Origin: Sphingomonadaceae bacterium
GTDB taxonomy: Bacteria > Pseudomonadota > Alphaproteobacteria > Sphingomonadales > Sphingomonadaceae
Direction of reading: 5' to 3'
NCBI GenBank assembly: GCA_009923795.1
Contig: RFSU01000131.1
Location: 1 to 6,480, forward strand
DNA length: 6,480 nucleotides
Part shown: positions 1 through 5,653 of the stretch, in pieces
How the letters are laid out: each line of letters opens with the position of its first letter
Position numbering within the stretch: the first letter of the stretch is position 1
Made by a program: the position numbers and the translations under genes
The notes under the pieces: generated by a model
The model's database searches: none
What the model saw: only the letters and a program-made list of their open reading frames with translations
What the model was told of the DNA's origin: nothing

Positions 1-967
1 GGTCCCGATCCTGCTTCTCGCTTTATTTGCGATGGGCGTGCATTCAGCTTTTTTCGGGCCCATTAAATACGCAATTCTGCCCCAACATCTGGATAAGAAT
101 CAGGTCCTTGGTGGAACAGGGTTAGTCGAAGCAGGAACTTATGTGGCTGTTTTAATGGGCACCATTGCAGGCGGACTGCTGTCTCCACAATGGGCAGCCT
201 TGGCCGCGCTAGGCATCGCCATCGCCGGCCGTATCAGCGGCCATTTCGTGCCCCCTGCCCCACCAGAGCCAAAAAATGTTGGTGTTCGGCTGGATTATAA
301 TCTTTTCCGAGCATCTTGGCACTTGGTGCGCGAAACAATGCACATTCCACGCTTGTTCATGGCAATTGTTGCAATCAGCTTCTTCTGGGCGATTGGGGCC
401 TTGCTGGCGGCACAGTTCCCGCCTCTGGTGAAAAACGCCCTTGGCGCTGATCAATCGGTCGCCACCTTGTTCATGGCGATTTTCTCCATTGGCGTAGCGA
501 TTGGATCGGTCGTCATTAATCGCCTGCTCAACCAACAGGTATCCGCACGCTTCGCGCCAGCGTCTGTCATTGTCATGGGCCTGTTCGTTTTGGACTTTTG
601 GTGGAGCATTGGCGGATGGACGGTCCAACCCGATGGCCTGATCAATTGGCGCGACTTTCTGTCGACGGGCCGCGGCAGCCATATGCTGATCGACTTATTG
701 GGCATTTCCGTTTTTGGCGGCATGTTTGTTGTTCCGCTTTATGCGTTTCTCACCACAACGGTGGCGCAATCGGAAACAGCGAAAACGGTCGCGGCCAACA
801 ATATCGTGAATGCCGCGTTCATGGTTTTTGCCACCTCTATGCTGGGCGTTTTGACCCATTTCGGGGTCTCAATTGAAAATACATTGCTGTTCGCTGCCGC
901 CTCTTGTCTCGTCGCCGCTTGGATTGGCTGGCGGCTACACAAGCTTTGTGATGCCGCAACCGACTGA
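1..967 (+). CDS. LplT-like MFS transporter, 5'-truncated by the window edge
   Basis: The frame is open from base 2 and ends at TGA 965–967, giving 321 residues of a protein whose N-terminus (perhaps two membrane helices, about 90 residues) lies outside the window. It is a hydrophobic polytopic inner-membrane protein of the major facilitator superfamily. The early stretch HSAFFGPIKYAILPQHL followed by GTGLVEAGTYVAVLMGTIAGG is characteristic of LplT and of the transporter domain of Aas-type fusions, which flip lysophospholipids across the inner membrane for re-acylation. Later family-like segments are FGGMFVVPLYAFL and AANNIVNAAFMV. The protein stops right after the last helix (WIGWRLHKL), so no PlsC acyltransferase or AMP-binding domain is fused to it. 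Substrate is inferred from family resemblance only; another MFS subfamily is possible. No partner acyltransferase gene lies in the window. The ATG at 32 is internal to a membrane helix and is not the start. Confidence 0.8.
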   Translation, partial: VPILLLALFAMGVHSAFFGPIKYAILPQHLDKNQVLGGTGLVEAGTYVAVLMGTIAGGLLSPQWAALAALGIAIAGRISGHFVPPAPPEPKNVGVRLDYNLFRASWHLVRETMHIPRLFMAIVAISFFWAIGALLAAQFPPLVKNALGADQSVATLFMAIFSIGVAIGSVVINRLLNQQVSARFAPASVIVMGLFVLDFWWSIGGWTVQPDGLINWRDFLSTGRGSHMLIDLLGISVFGGMFVVPLYAFLTTTVAQSETAKTVAANNIVNAAFMVFATSMLGVLTHFGVSIENTLLFAAASCLVAAWIGWRLHKLCDAATD

Positions 968-1051
968 CGCTGGCCCAACCGATACAACATCTGAATTTGG
1001 CGCCGCGCGCGCTTAAGCGGGTTCAAGAACACAGAATTTCTATTGCGAGGC

Positions 1052-1095
1052 ATTCTCATTTACTGTAGCGAACGATTCTCATTAGCGAGAATCGT
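1052..1095 (+). promoter_or_regulatory. Putative iron-responsive operator or hairpin before bfd
   Basis: ATTCTCATT occurs twice, at 1052–1060 and 1075–1083. The second copy lies in a perfect inverted repeat with 9-bp arms ACGATTCTC (1072–1080) and GAGAATCGT (1087–1095) around a 6-base loop. The arms resemble Fur half sites (GAGAAT/ATTCTC). A weak promoter match, TTGCGA (1043–1048) and TAGCGA (1066–1071) with a 17-bp spacer, would put the first copy between -35 and -10 and the palindrome over the transcript start. The repeat ends one base before the bfd ATG and covers its only Shine–Dalgarno-like stretch (AGCGAGA, 1084–1090), so it could instead act as an RNA hairpin. The repeat is seen directly; binding by Fur or a relative is inferred. 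Confidence 0.5.
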
Positions 1096-1096
1096 C

Positions 1097-1270
1097 ATGC
1101 TTGTTTGCATCTGCAATGCCCTTCGTGAAAAAGATGTCCGTGCCGCAGCTCGGGACGGCGCGAAAAGCCCTGCCCGCGCCTATCGCTCGCTTGGTTGCAA
1201 TGTAAAATGTGGCGTGTGCGTCCCCTTTGCGCGTGAGGTCATCCGCACCGAGCGCGTCAGCCTAGGCTAA
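1097..1270 (+). CDS. bfd: Bacterioferritin-associated ferredoxin Bfd
   Basis: This 57-residue [2Fe-2S] protein binds bacterioferritin and delivers electrons to its heme, reducing stored ferric mineral so iron can leave to the cytosol. Four ligand cysteines are in the family pattern: Cys4-x-Cys6 at the N-terminus (MLVCICNALREKDV) and Cys38-x2-Cys41 (CGVC), with an additional Cys34. E. coli Bfd is slightly longer (64 residues) with a longer C-terminal tail. The start at ATG 1097 is chosen because it places the first cysteine at residue 4 as in the family; the frame is open upstream to a TTG at 1043, but that extension runs through the putative operator and has no family resemblance. bfr follows 104 bp downstream on the same strand, consistent with a functional pair and possibly one transcript. 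Control is probably by iron, through the repeat just upstream. Confidence 0.93.
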   Translation: MLVCICNALREKDVRAAARDGAKSPARAYRSLGCNVKCGVCVPFAREVIRTERVSLG

Positions 1271-1364
1271 AGAGCTCCGTCAGCATCAGGCATAGGATGC
1301 ATCATCACAAAGCTTAGTCTAGGCCCCGCGCCGCTGGGCTGCTATCTCACCCCAAATTTCCAAC

Positions 1365-1369
1365 GGAGG
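1365..1369 (+). promoter_or_regulatory. Shine–Dalgarno site deciding the bfr start
   Basis: GGAGG lies here. Two ATG codons are adjacent, at 1372 and 1375. The spacing is 2 nt to the first and 5 nt to the second, so the second is favoured. It also gives the family N-terminus MRGDKKV, compared with MKGDTKV in E. coli Bfr. Confidence 0.75.
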
Positions 1370-1374
1370 CCATG

Positions 1375-1854
1375 ATGCGCGGCGATAAGAAAGTAATCGA
1401 ATTTTTGAATGAGGCTCTCAAGAACGAACTGACGGCCATTAATCAATATTTCCTGCACTATCGCATGCTCGACAATTGGGGCCTGAAGAAGCTGGCCAAG
1501 TTTGAATATGGCGAATCCATTGATGAGATGAAGCACGCCGACAAGCTGGCGGAACGCATGCTCTTTCTCGACGGCCTGCCCAATTTTCAGCATCTGGGGC
1601 GTCTGCGCATTGGGGAGAATGTCGAAGAGCTGTTAAAGGCAGATCTTGCGCTGGAAGAAGAAGCTATCCCCTTACTGCGCGATGCCATCGCGCATTGCGA
1701 GTCCGTGCGCGATTATGTGAGCCGTGATTTGTTCGCCCATATTCTCGACAATGAAGAGCATCATGTCGACATGCTGGAAACGCAATTTGAGCTGATCCGC
1801 CAAATGGGGCTGCAAAATTACATTCAGCTTCAGTCAGAGGCGCCTCAGGACTGA
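1375..1854 (+). CDS. bfr: Bacterioferritin (heme-binding iron-storage ferritin)
   Basis: The 159-residue product belongs to the 24-subunit cytosolic iron-storage shell that oxidises Fe(II) at a dinuclear ferroxidase centre and stores it as ferric mineral. Length and sequence are collinear with E. coli Bfr. All six ferroxidase ligands are present at the standard positions: Glu18, Glu51, His54, Glu94, Glu127 and His130. Met52, the axial ligand of the heme shared between two subunits, is also present in IDEMKHAD. This is therefore a catalytically complete heme-type subunit rather than a heme-less or centre-less paralogue. The start is the second of two adjacent ATGs, set by the GGAGG at 1365–1369 and by family alignment; the ATG at 1372 would add one methionine. 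Its neighbour bfd encodes the reductase partner. It converges on dnaA with a 60-bp gap. Confidence 0.97.
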   Translation: MRGDKKVIEFLNEALKNELTAINQYFLHYRMLDNWGLKKLAKFEYGESIDEMKHADKLAERMLFLDGLPNFQHLGRLRIGENVEELLKADLALEEEAIPLLRDAIAHCESVRDYVSRDLFAHILDNEEHHVDMLETQFELIRQMGLQNYIQLQSEAPQD

Positions 1855-1864
1855 TGTTGACCGA

Positions 1865-1913
1865 ATAACTAGTTATCTATGGATCCCGGCAGACCCAATC
1901 GGTCGGAGCCGGG
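1865..1913. terminator. Dyad region between convergent bfr and dnaA, possible bidirectional terminator
   Basis: Two dyads lie between the bfr stop (1854) and the dnaA stop (1915). One is the perfect 12-bp palindrome ATAACTAGTTAT at 1865–1876. The other is a stem with CCCGGC (1885–1890) pairing GCCGGG (1908–1913) and an inner GACC (1892–1895) pairing GGTC (1901–1904). Neither side has a clear U-tract, so classic intrinsic termination is not demonstrated. The position between convergent genes is the main argument. Confidence 0.35.
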
Positions 1914-1914
1914 C

Positions 1915-3293
1915 TTACCCTTCAAGATCGCGCATCAACGTGCGCACATCTGTATCGATATCGGTATCAATACCCCGAAGCCGTTCAATCTGGCGGATGG
2001 CGTGAATCACCGTTGTGTGATCCCGCCCGCCAAATTTGCGACCAATTTCCGGCAAAGACCGGGGCGTGAGCTGCTTGGCGAGATACATCGCCACCTGACG
2101 CGGGCGCGCCACTTCACGCGCACGTCTGGCCGACACCATTTCCGCCTGACGGATACGATAATGCTCTGACACGCGGCGCTGAATCTCATCAATGGTGATC
2201 CGGCGGCGGCTGGCGCGGAACATCTCTGCCAGAACTTCTTCGGCAAAGGCTTCGTCCACCTTGCGGCTTTGAAGCTGGCTATAGGCGATGAGACGGTTCA
2301 AGCCGCCTTCCAATTCCCGAATATTGCTCGCAATCCGTGCTGCCAGAAGGTCAATCACCTCGACTGGCAAGGACACGCCCAAAGCCGCGACCTTCGCCTC
2401 AAGGATCGAACGACGCAGGGTGAAATCGGCAGGGCCAATATCCGCCACAATGTCAGGCGAGACAGGATGCGCCCCTCAACCCCATCCAGAGCATGCGGCG
2501 CGCGATCCGCGCTGATGACCAGACGACGGCCGCCTGTCATCAACTCATCAACCGTGTGCAGAAATTCTTCCTGGGTCGATTCTTTGCCCGCAATGAACTG
2601 TACATCATCGATCATCAGAACATCGGCAGACCGCAGCCGCGCCTTAAAGGAGAAGGTATCGCGCGCGCGCATCGCGCTCACGAAATCAAACATGAACCGC
2701 TCTGCCGACATGTAGAGAATGCGCGCATTCGGGTTCGCCCGAAGCACCTCATGCCCAATGGCGTGCAGCAAATGGGTTTTGCCAAGACCCGTCTGGGAAT
2801 GGATGTAAAGCGGACTGAACGACCCGCGTTCTCCAGAGGCCAGAGCCTGCGCCGCATTGTAAGCCACCAAATTGGGATGGCCCGTCACAAAGGTCGAAAA
2901 GGTCAGCCGACGATCAAATTGGCTCGACAAGGGCGAGACTTGCTCAGGTACGGCCTGCTCTGCCACCGGCGCATCTGCCGTGAAATGCTCAACCGCCTTG
3001 CCCGACGATGTTTCAATCCGAACCGCGCGGACATGGGGCAGCATCGCGCGCCAGGCCAAAGTCAGTCGATCCGTATAATGAGACGACACCCAGCTTGCCA
3101 TGAAATCAGACGGGAGCGAAAGGCGCACGGCATGGTCGGTGCCGCAATAGCCAACCAGATCCACCGGCTTTAGCCAATGGTCAAAGGTGCGCGCGCCCAC
3201 ATCTGCACGAAGGCCAGCCCGGATGGCGGCCCAAGCAACTTGAAGCTGGTCCATATCCGCAGGTCGCATTGCAGGCTGTGAAATTTGTGACAC
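1915..3293 (-). pseudogene. dnaA: Chromosomal replication initiator DnaA, frameshifted as read
   Basis: DnaA binds DnaA boxes at oriC as an ATP oligomer, melts the origin and loads helicase. Frame one begins at GTG 3293 (GGAG at 3304–3307, a longish 10-nt spacing) and carries domain I (about residues 1–100), a very short domain II, and most of the AAA+ domain: Walker A SQTGLGKTH (166–174), Walker B LMIDDVQF (226–233), sensor 1 VISADRAP (259–266) and Box VII R275-I-L-S-R279. After Leu280 the homology moves to another frame, VADIGPADF from 2448, with sensor 2 (IRELEGGLNRL) and the domain IV signature GRDHTTVIHA, ending at TAA 1915. Only 5 nt separate the two homologous parts where the family has four residues, so 7 nt appear to be missing. 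Translated as read, frame one runs into unrelated residues and stops at 2355 (312 residues), losing sensor 2 and DNA binding. A repaired protein would be about 461 residues, a normal length. Walker A has Ser-Gln where E. coli has Gly-Gly. Confidence 0.93.
2449..2453 (-). other. Frameshift junction inside dnaA
   Basis: On the minus strand, CTG (Leu280) is followed by ACATT and then GTG GCG GAT ATT (Val-Ala-Asp-Ile) in the next frame. E. coli DnaA has SRFGWGLTVAIEPP here, and aligning PADF with PPEL leaves four residues (12 nt) expected where 5 nt exist. There is no homopolymer and no obvious slippery heptamer, so this looks like a net 7-nt deletion and not a programmed shift. Confidence 0.85.
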
Positions 3294-3639
3294 GCGTCTT
3301 CATCTCCCCCTCGCCTGTAAGCGGCGCCAACCTCGGTTCTCGACACACAAGGGCCCTGTACCGAAACGCCCCCTGTTCCGGCTACAAATCGTGTCTGTCG
3401 ATTAATCAGCAGCGAACTGATTCTCTCACCACTGGTTGTCACGTGTGTGTCACATTAGGCGCATGATCAAGGCCAGAGACATAAAAAAAAAGAAATATTT
3501 AATGTTGACTCGTTTATGCCAAGGGAATCCTCAGAAGCCGTGTAAGATATTGATATTACGTTCTTTTTTTCGACAGAGAACAAAATGAGATTCTGCGAAT
3601 CGTGGACTCAGGCCGGACTCAGCAATGCCGCCACTCTGG
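3294..3639. other. Intergenic region upstream of dnaA (dnaA leader and promoter region)
   Basis: No supported gene lies here. The middle (about 3480–3590) is AT-rich with A and T runs, as expected for a promoter region reading leftward into dnaA. I could not find a convincing -35/-10 pair; TTGGCA on the minus strand near 3520 followed by an AT-rich stretch is the best but is poorly spaced. Seven GANTC sites lie between 3419 and 3620. TGTCAC is directly repeated at 3437–3442 and 3448–3453, one helical turn apart. I see no DnaA box within one mismatch of TTATCCACA, so an origin is not supported. Confidence 0.6.
3419..3620. promoter_or_regulatory. Cluster of GANTC (CcrM-type methylation) sites before dnaA
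   Basis: GANTC occurs at 3419, 3507, 3525, 3589, 3597, 3605 and 3616 (first bases). The last four fall within 32 bp, with start-to-start spacings of 8, 8 and 11. A by-eye scan found only about ten other sites in the whole remaining window. In Caulobacter, CcrM methylates GANTC once per cell cycle and the methylation state influences dnaA transcription, so the position is suggestive. The function here is inferred. Confidence 0.45.
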
Positions 3640-3644
3640 CAAAG

Positions 3645-3676
3645 AAAAAGCCTGCCGAAATGAACCGACAGGCTTT
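3645..3676 (-). terminator. Rho-independent terminator of rpsT
   Basis: Reading leftward, 24 nt after the rpsT stop, AAAGCCTG (3669–3676) pairs with CAGGCTTT (3647–3654). Four further inner pairs, including G·T wobbles, close a 6-base loop. The downstream arm merges into a T-run (3645–3649 on the minus strand). This is the clearest intrinsic terminator in the window and separates rpsT transcription from dnaA. Confidence 0.88.
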
Positions 3677-3700
3677 CAAAATGGTTTTATTTTTTAGGCG

Positions 3701-3964
3701 TTACGCGAGAGCAGAAACTCGCTTGGTCAAGCGCGAAAACTTCCGCGCGACCGTGTTCTTGTGGAGAACGCCAGTTGCAACGCCGCGCGCCATTTCCGGC
3801 TGAGCCGCCGCAAGGGCAGTGGCAGCTGCTGTCTTGTCGCCCGCTTCCAGCGCCAGTTCGACCTTCTTCACAAAGGTGCGGATACGGCTGATGCGGTTAT
3901 GGTTGATAACTGCGCGATTTGCGTTGCGACGGATGCGCTTCTTGGCTTGCGGCGTATTCGCCAT
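3701..3964 (-). CDS. rpsT: 30S ribosomal protein S20
   Basis: The product is 87 residues, a basic helical protein of the small ribosomal subunit that binds 16S rRNA during early 30S assembly. It matches the family end to end: MANTPQAKKRIRRN at the start, the central NRISRIRTFVKKVE, the conserved GVLHKNTVARKFSRLTKRV, and a short C-terminal ALA. The start is ATG 3964, supported by GAGG on the minus strand 9 nt upstream; the open frame extends five residues further (MRSDH) but that extension is outside the family. Length is normal. The gene lies 98 bp downstream of mutM on the same strand and ends at a strong terminator, so it may be transcribed from its own promoter, from mutM, or both. No autoregulatory structure is recognisable. 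Confidence 0.97.
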   Translation of the reverse strand: MANTPQAKKRIRRNANRAVINHNRISRIRTFVKKVELALEAGDKTAAATALAAAQPEMARGVATGVLHKNTVARKFSRLTKRVSALA

Positions 3965-4039
3965 ATGATCTGACCTCAATCTGTCCGAAACAAATAAGGC
4001 GCGGAATCACCCGCACCTGCGTGAACGGGGCCTTTATCG

Positions 4040-4055
4040 CCGCAGACCCCTGCGG
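4040..4055 (-). other. Small hairpin between mutM and rpsT
   Basis: A perfect 6-bp stem, CCGCAG with CTGCGG, closes a 4-base loop 7 nt past the mutM stop on the minus strand. No T-run follows, so it is not a convincing terminator. It could mark the mutM transcript end, slow transcription before rpsT, or have no function. Confidence 0.3.
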
Positions 4056-4062
4056 TCAACCA

Positions 4063-4875
4063 TCATCGCTGGCATTTCGGGCAATAGAAGGTAGATCGCC
4101 CGCCATCCATGCGCCGACGCACCAGTGCGCCGCAGCTGCATGTAGCTCCTTCGCGCCCGTAAACCCGCCATTGTTTGAAGAAATAGCCCAGCTCCCCATC
4201 GGGCCGGGCATAATCCCGCAAGGTAGAGCCGCCCGCCTCAATTGCGGCAGCCAGAACATCTTTTATAGCCGCGACAAGCCGCTCCAGTCGCGCCTTTGAA
4301 AGCGATCCCCCAGCCCGGCCCGGCGCAATGCCCGACATGTTGAGCGCCTCACACACATAAATATTACCAAGGCCCGCCACCACGCGCTGATCGAGCAAAA
4401 GGTTTTTGATCGGAGCCGCGCGCCCTTTCAGCGCGGTGATGAGCGTTGCAACGGTGAAATCATCGCTCAAAGGTTCCGGCCCCATGACGGCGAAGACCGG
4501 AAATGCGGCCAAATCAGGCGTCGGCACAAGGTCTAGCGACCCAAACCGCCTTGGATCATCCAAAACCAATCGCCGCCCTGATCCCGTTTCCAAGACCAAA
4601 TGGCCGTGCTTGCCAATGTCTTCCGGGTCAATGATCCAGCGGCCCGACATGCCAAGATGAAAAATCATCGTGTCGCCGCGATCGGTATGGACAAGACCAT
4701 ATTTGGCACGACGGCCAAGGCCCGTGACGCGCGCGCCCTGCATACGCTGACGCAGGTCAACGGGGATCGGCCAGCGCAAATCGGCCCGACGCGGTTCCAC
4801 ATGAGATAGCACCTCGCCATCCAGGACAGCGGCAAGACCACGAACGGTCGTTTCAACTTCGGGAAGCTCTGGCAC
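4063..4875 (-). CDS. mutM: Formamidopyrimidine-DNA glycosylase (Fpg/MutM)
   Basis: This 270-residue base-excision repair enzyme removes 8-oxoguanine and formamidopyrimidines and cuts the abasic site by beta,delta-elimination. The catalytic N-terminus PELPEVET is exact: Pro2 becomes the nucleophilic terminal amine after Met removal and Glu3 is the partner acid. Lys58 (Lys57 in mature numbering) lies in GRRAKYG. Family stretches HLGMSGR (73–79), DDPRRFG (106–112) and the H2TH-region GLGNIYVCEAL (168–178) follow. The C-terminal zinc finger has Cys246, Cys248, Cys265 and Cys268 with Arg260 in GRSTFYCPKC. The first pair is Cys-x-Cys, one residue shorter than the Cys-x2-Cys of E. coli. The start is GTG 4875, fixed by the need for Pro at position 2; the overlapping ATG at 4877 is in another frame. 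The ribosome-binding site is weak. It is divergent from ubiE. Confidence 0.96.
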   Translation of the reverse strand: MPELPEVETTVRGLAAVLDGEVLSHVEPRRADLRWPIPVDLRQRMQGARVTGLGRRAKYGLVHTDRGDTMIFHLGMSGRWIIDPEDIGKHGHLVLETGSGRRLVLDDPRRFGSLDLVPTPDLAAFPVFAVMGPEPLSDDFTVATLITALKGRAAPIKNLLLDQRVVAGLGNIYVCEALNMSGIAPGRAGGSLSKARLERLVAAIKDVLAAAIEAGGSTLRDYARPDGELGYFFKQWRVYGREGATCSCGALVRRRMDGGRSTFYCPKCQR

Positions 4876-4884
4876 ATGTTTCCG

Positions 4885-4916
4885 CTAGCGAGCCTCGCCG
4901 GGCTTGGCTAGAGGCT
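4885..4916. promoter_or_regulatory. Overlapping dyads in the mutM–ubiE divergent gap
   Basis: The 46-bp gap holds two alternative pairings. One joins CTAGC (4885–4889) with GCTAG (4907–4911) and AGCC (4891–4894) with GGCT (4901–4904). The other joins AGCCTC (4891–4896) with GAGGCT (4911–4916) and covers the ubiE Shine–Dalgarno. They cannot form together. They could be an operator for both genes or an RNA switch if the ubiE transcript begins upstream; chance is also possible in GC-rich DNA. Confidence 0.3.
4910..4914 (+). promoter_or_regulatory. Shine–Dalgarno site deciding the ubiE start
   Basis: AGAGG sits 7 nt before ATG 4922. It supports that start over the in-frame TTG at 4904, which lies upstream of the site. 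Confidence 0.7.
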
Positions 4917-4921
4917 GCGCC

Positions 4922-5653
4922 ATGAGCGAAAAGGTTTCCTTCGGATACGATGATATCGATGCTGATGAAAAGGCAGGGCGCGTGGGCGCCGTCTTTTCGA
5001 GCGTGGCCAAAAACTATGACGTCATGAACGACGCCATGTCGGGCGGGATGCACCGGCTTTGGAAGGATCGCTTCGTCAGTCGCGTGAAGCCGCGAGCCGG
5101 GGAAATGATCCTCGATATGGCAGGCGGCACGGGCGACATCGCCTTTCGCATGCAGGCGCATGACGCTTTAGTCACTGTCGCAGACATTAACCCTGACATG
5201 CTGGCTGTCGGCATGGAACGCGCCGAAGACCGCGATATTGGGGGCCTTAGCTGGTCAGAACAAAATGCCGAGAAACTGAGCTTCGATAGCAATAGCTTTG
5301 ATGCCTATACAATTGCGTTTGGCATTCGGAACGTCACCCATATTGATCAGGCCCTGAAAGAGGCGCACCGCGTGCTGAAGCGCGGCGGCCGTTTCTTCTG
5401 CCTCGAATTCTCGACCACGACCTGGCCCGGATTTTCCGAGGTTTATGATTTTTATTCGCACAAGATTGTGCCGAGGGTCGGGCAACTCATCGCGGGCGAT
5501 GCCGACAGCTATCGCTATTTGATCGAATCGATCCGTCGTTTCCCCGACATGCCGCGCTTTGAAGGGATGATCCGCGATGCGGGCTTTGTCCAAACGCGGG
5601 TTGAACCGATTTTGGGCGGACTTGTTGCCATTCACAGCGGTTGGAAGATTTGA
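4922..5653 (+). CDS. ubiE: Ubiquinone/menaquinone biosynthesis C-methyltransferase UbiE
   Basis: The 243-residue S-adenosylmethionine-dependent enzyme methylates the ring carbon of the demethylated quinol precursor in ubiquinone synthesis (and menaquinone where present). It has a class I Rossmann fold. Motif I LDMAGGTGDIAFR is at 64–76, the acidic residue expected to bind the ribose of the cofactor is Asp88 in VADINPDML, and the UbiE-specific FGIRNVTH is at 133–140. The N-terminal region VFSSVAKNYDVMND and the C-terminal GGLVAIHSGWKI also match the family. Length is close to E. coli UbiE (251). ATG 4922 is chosen because AGAGG lies 7 nt upstream and the family N-terminus begins about here. 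It diverges from mutM, and its TGA overlaps the start of ubiB, so the two ubiquinone genes are almost certainly one operon with coupled translation. Confidence 0.96.
   Translation: MSEKVSFGYDDIDADEKAGRVGAVFSSVAKNYDVMNDAMSGGMHRLWKDRFVSRVKPRAGEMILDMAGGTGDIAFRMQAHDALVTVADINPDMLAVGMERAEDRDIGGLSWSEQNAEKLSFDSNSFDAYTIAFGIRNVTHIDQALKEAHRVLKRGGRFFCLEFSTTTWPGFSEVYDFYSHKIVPRVGQLIAGDADSYRYLIESIRRFPDMPRFEGMIRDAGFVQTRVEPILGGLVAIHSGWKI

Noticed and set aside
209..723. Minus-strand frames of 157 and 90 codons opposite the transporter
   Set aside because: The plus-strand frame encodes a continuous, recognisable membrane protein. The opposite frames have the composition of reverse translations.
1043..1096. 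Extended N-terminus for bfd from an upstream TTG
   Set aside because: It would read through the palindrome and add residues absent from the Bfd family. ATG 1097 puts the ligand cysteines at the standard positions.
2449..2453. Programmed ribosomal frameshift producing full-length DnaA
   Set aside because: There is no slippery heptamer or homopolymer, and a shift alone would still leave more than two conserved residues missing, so a net 7-nt deletion fits better.
2493..3173. 226-codon open frame on the plus strand
   Set aside because: It is antisense to dnaA, which carries clear AAA+ motifs over the same bases. The frame has no recognisable domain or convincing ribosome-binding site.
3170..3442. 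90-codon minus-strand frame overlapping the dnaA start
   Set aside because: It overlaps dnaA domain I in a different frame, and its product resembles no family I know.
3294..3639. Chromosome origin (oriC) next to dnaA
   Set aside because: The region is AT-rich, but I find no DnaA box within one mismatch of TTATCCACA on either strand, and in alphaproteobacteria the origin is often away from dnaA.
3585..3803. 72-codon plus-strand frame between dnaA and rpsT
   Set aside because: It runs through the rpsT terminator and then antisense through rpsT. It has no family resemblance.
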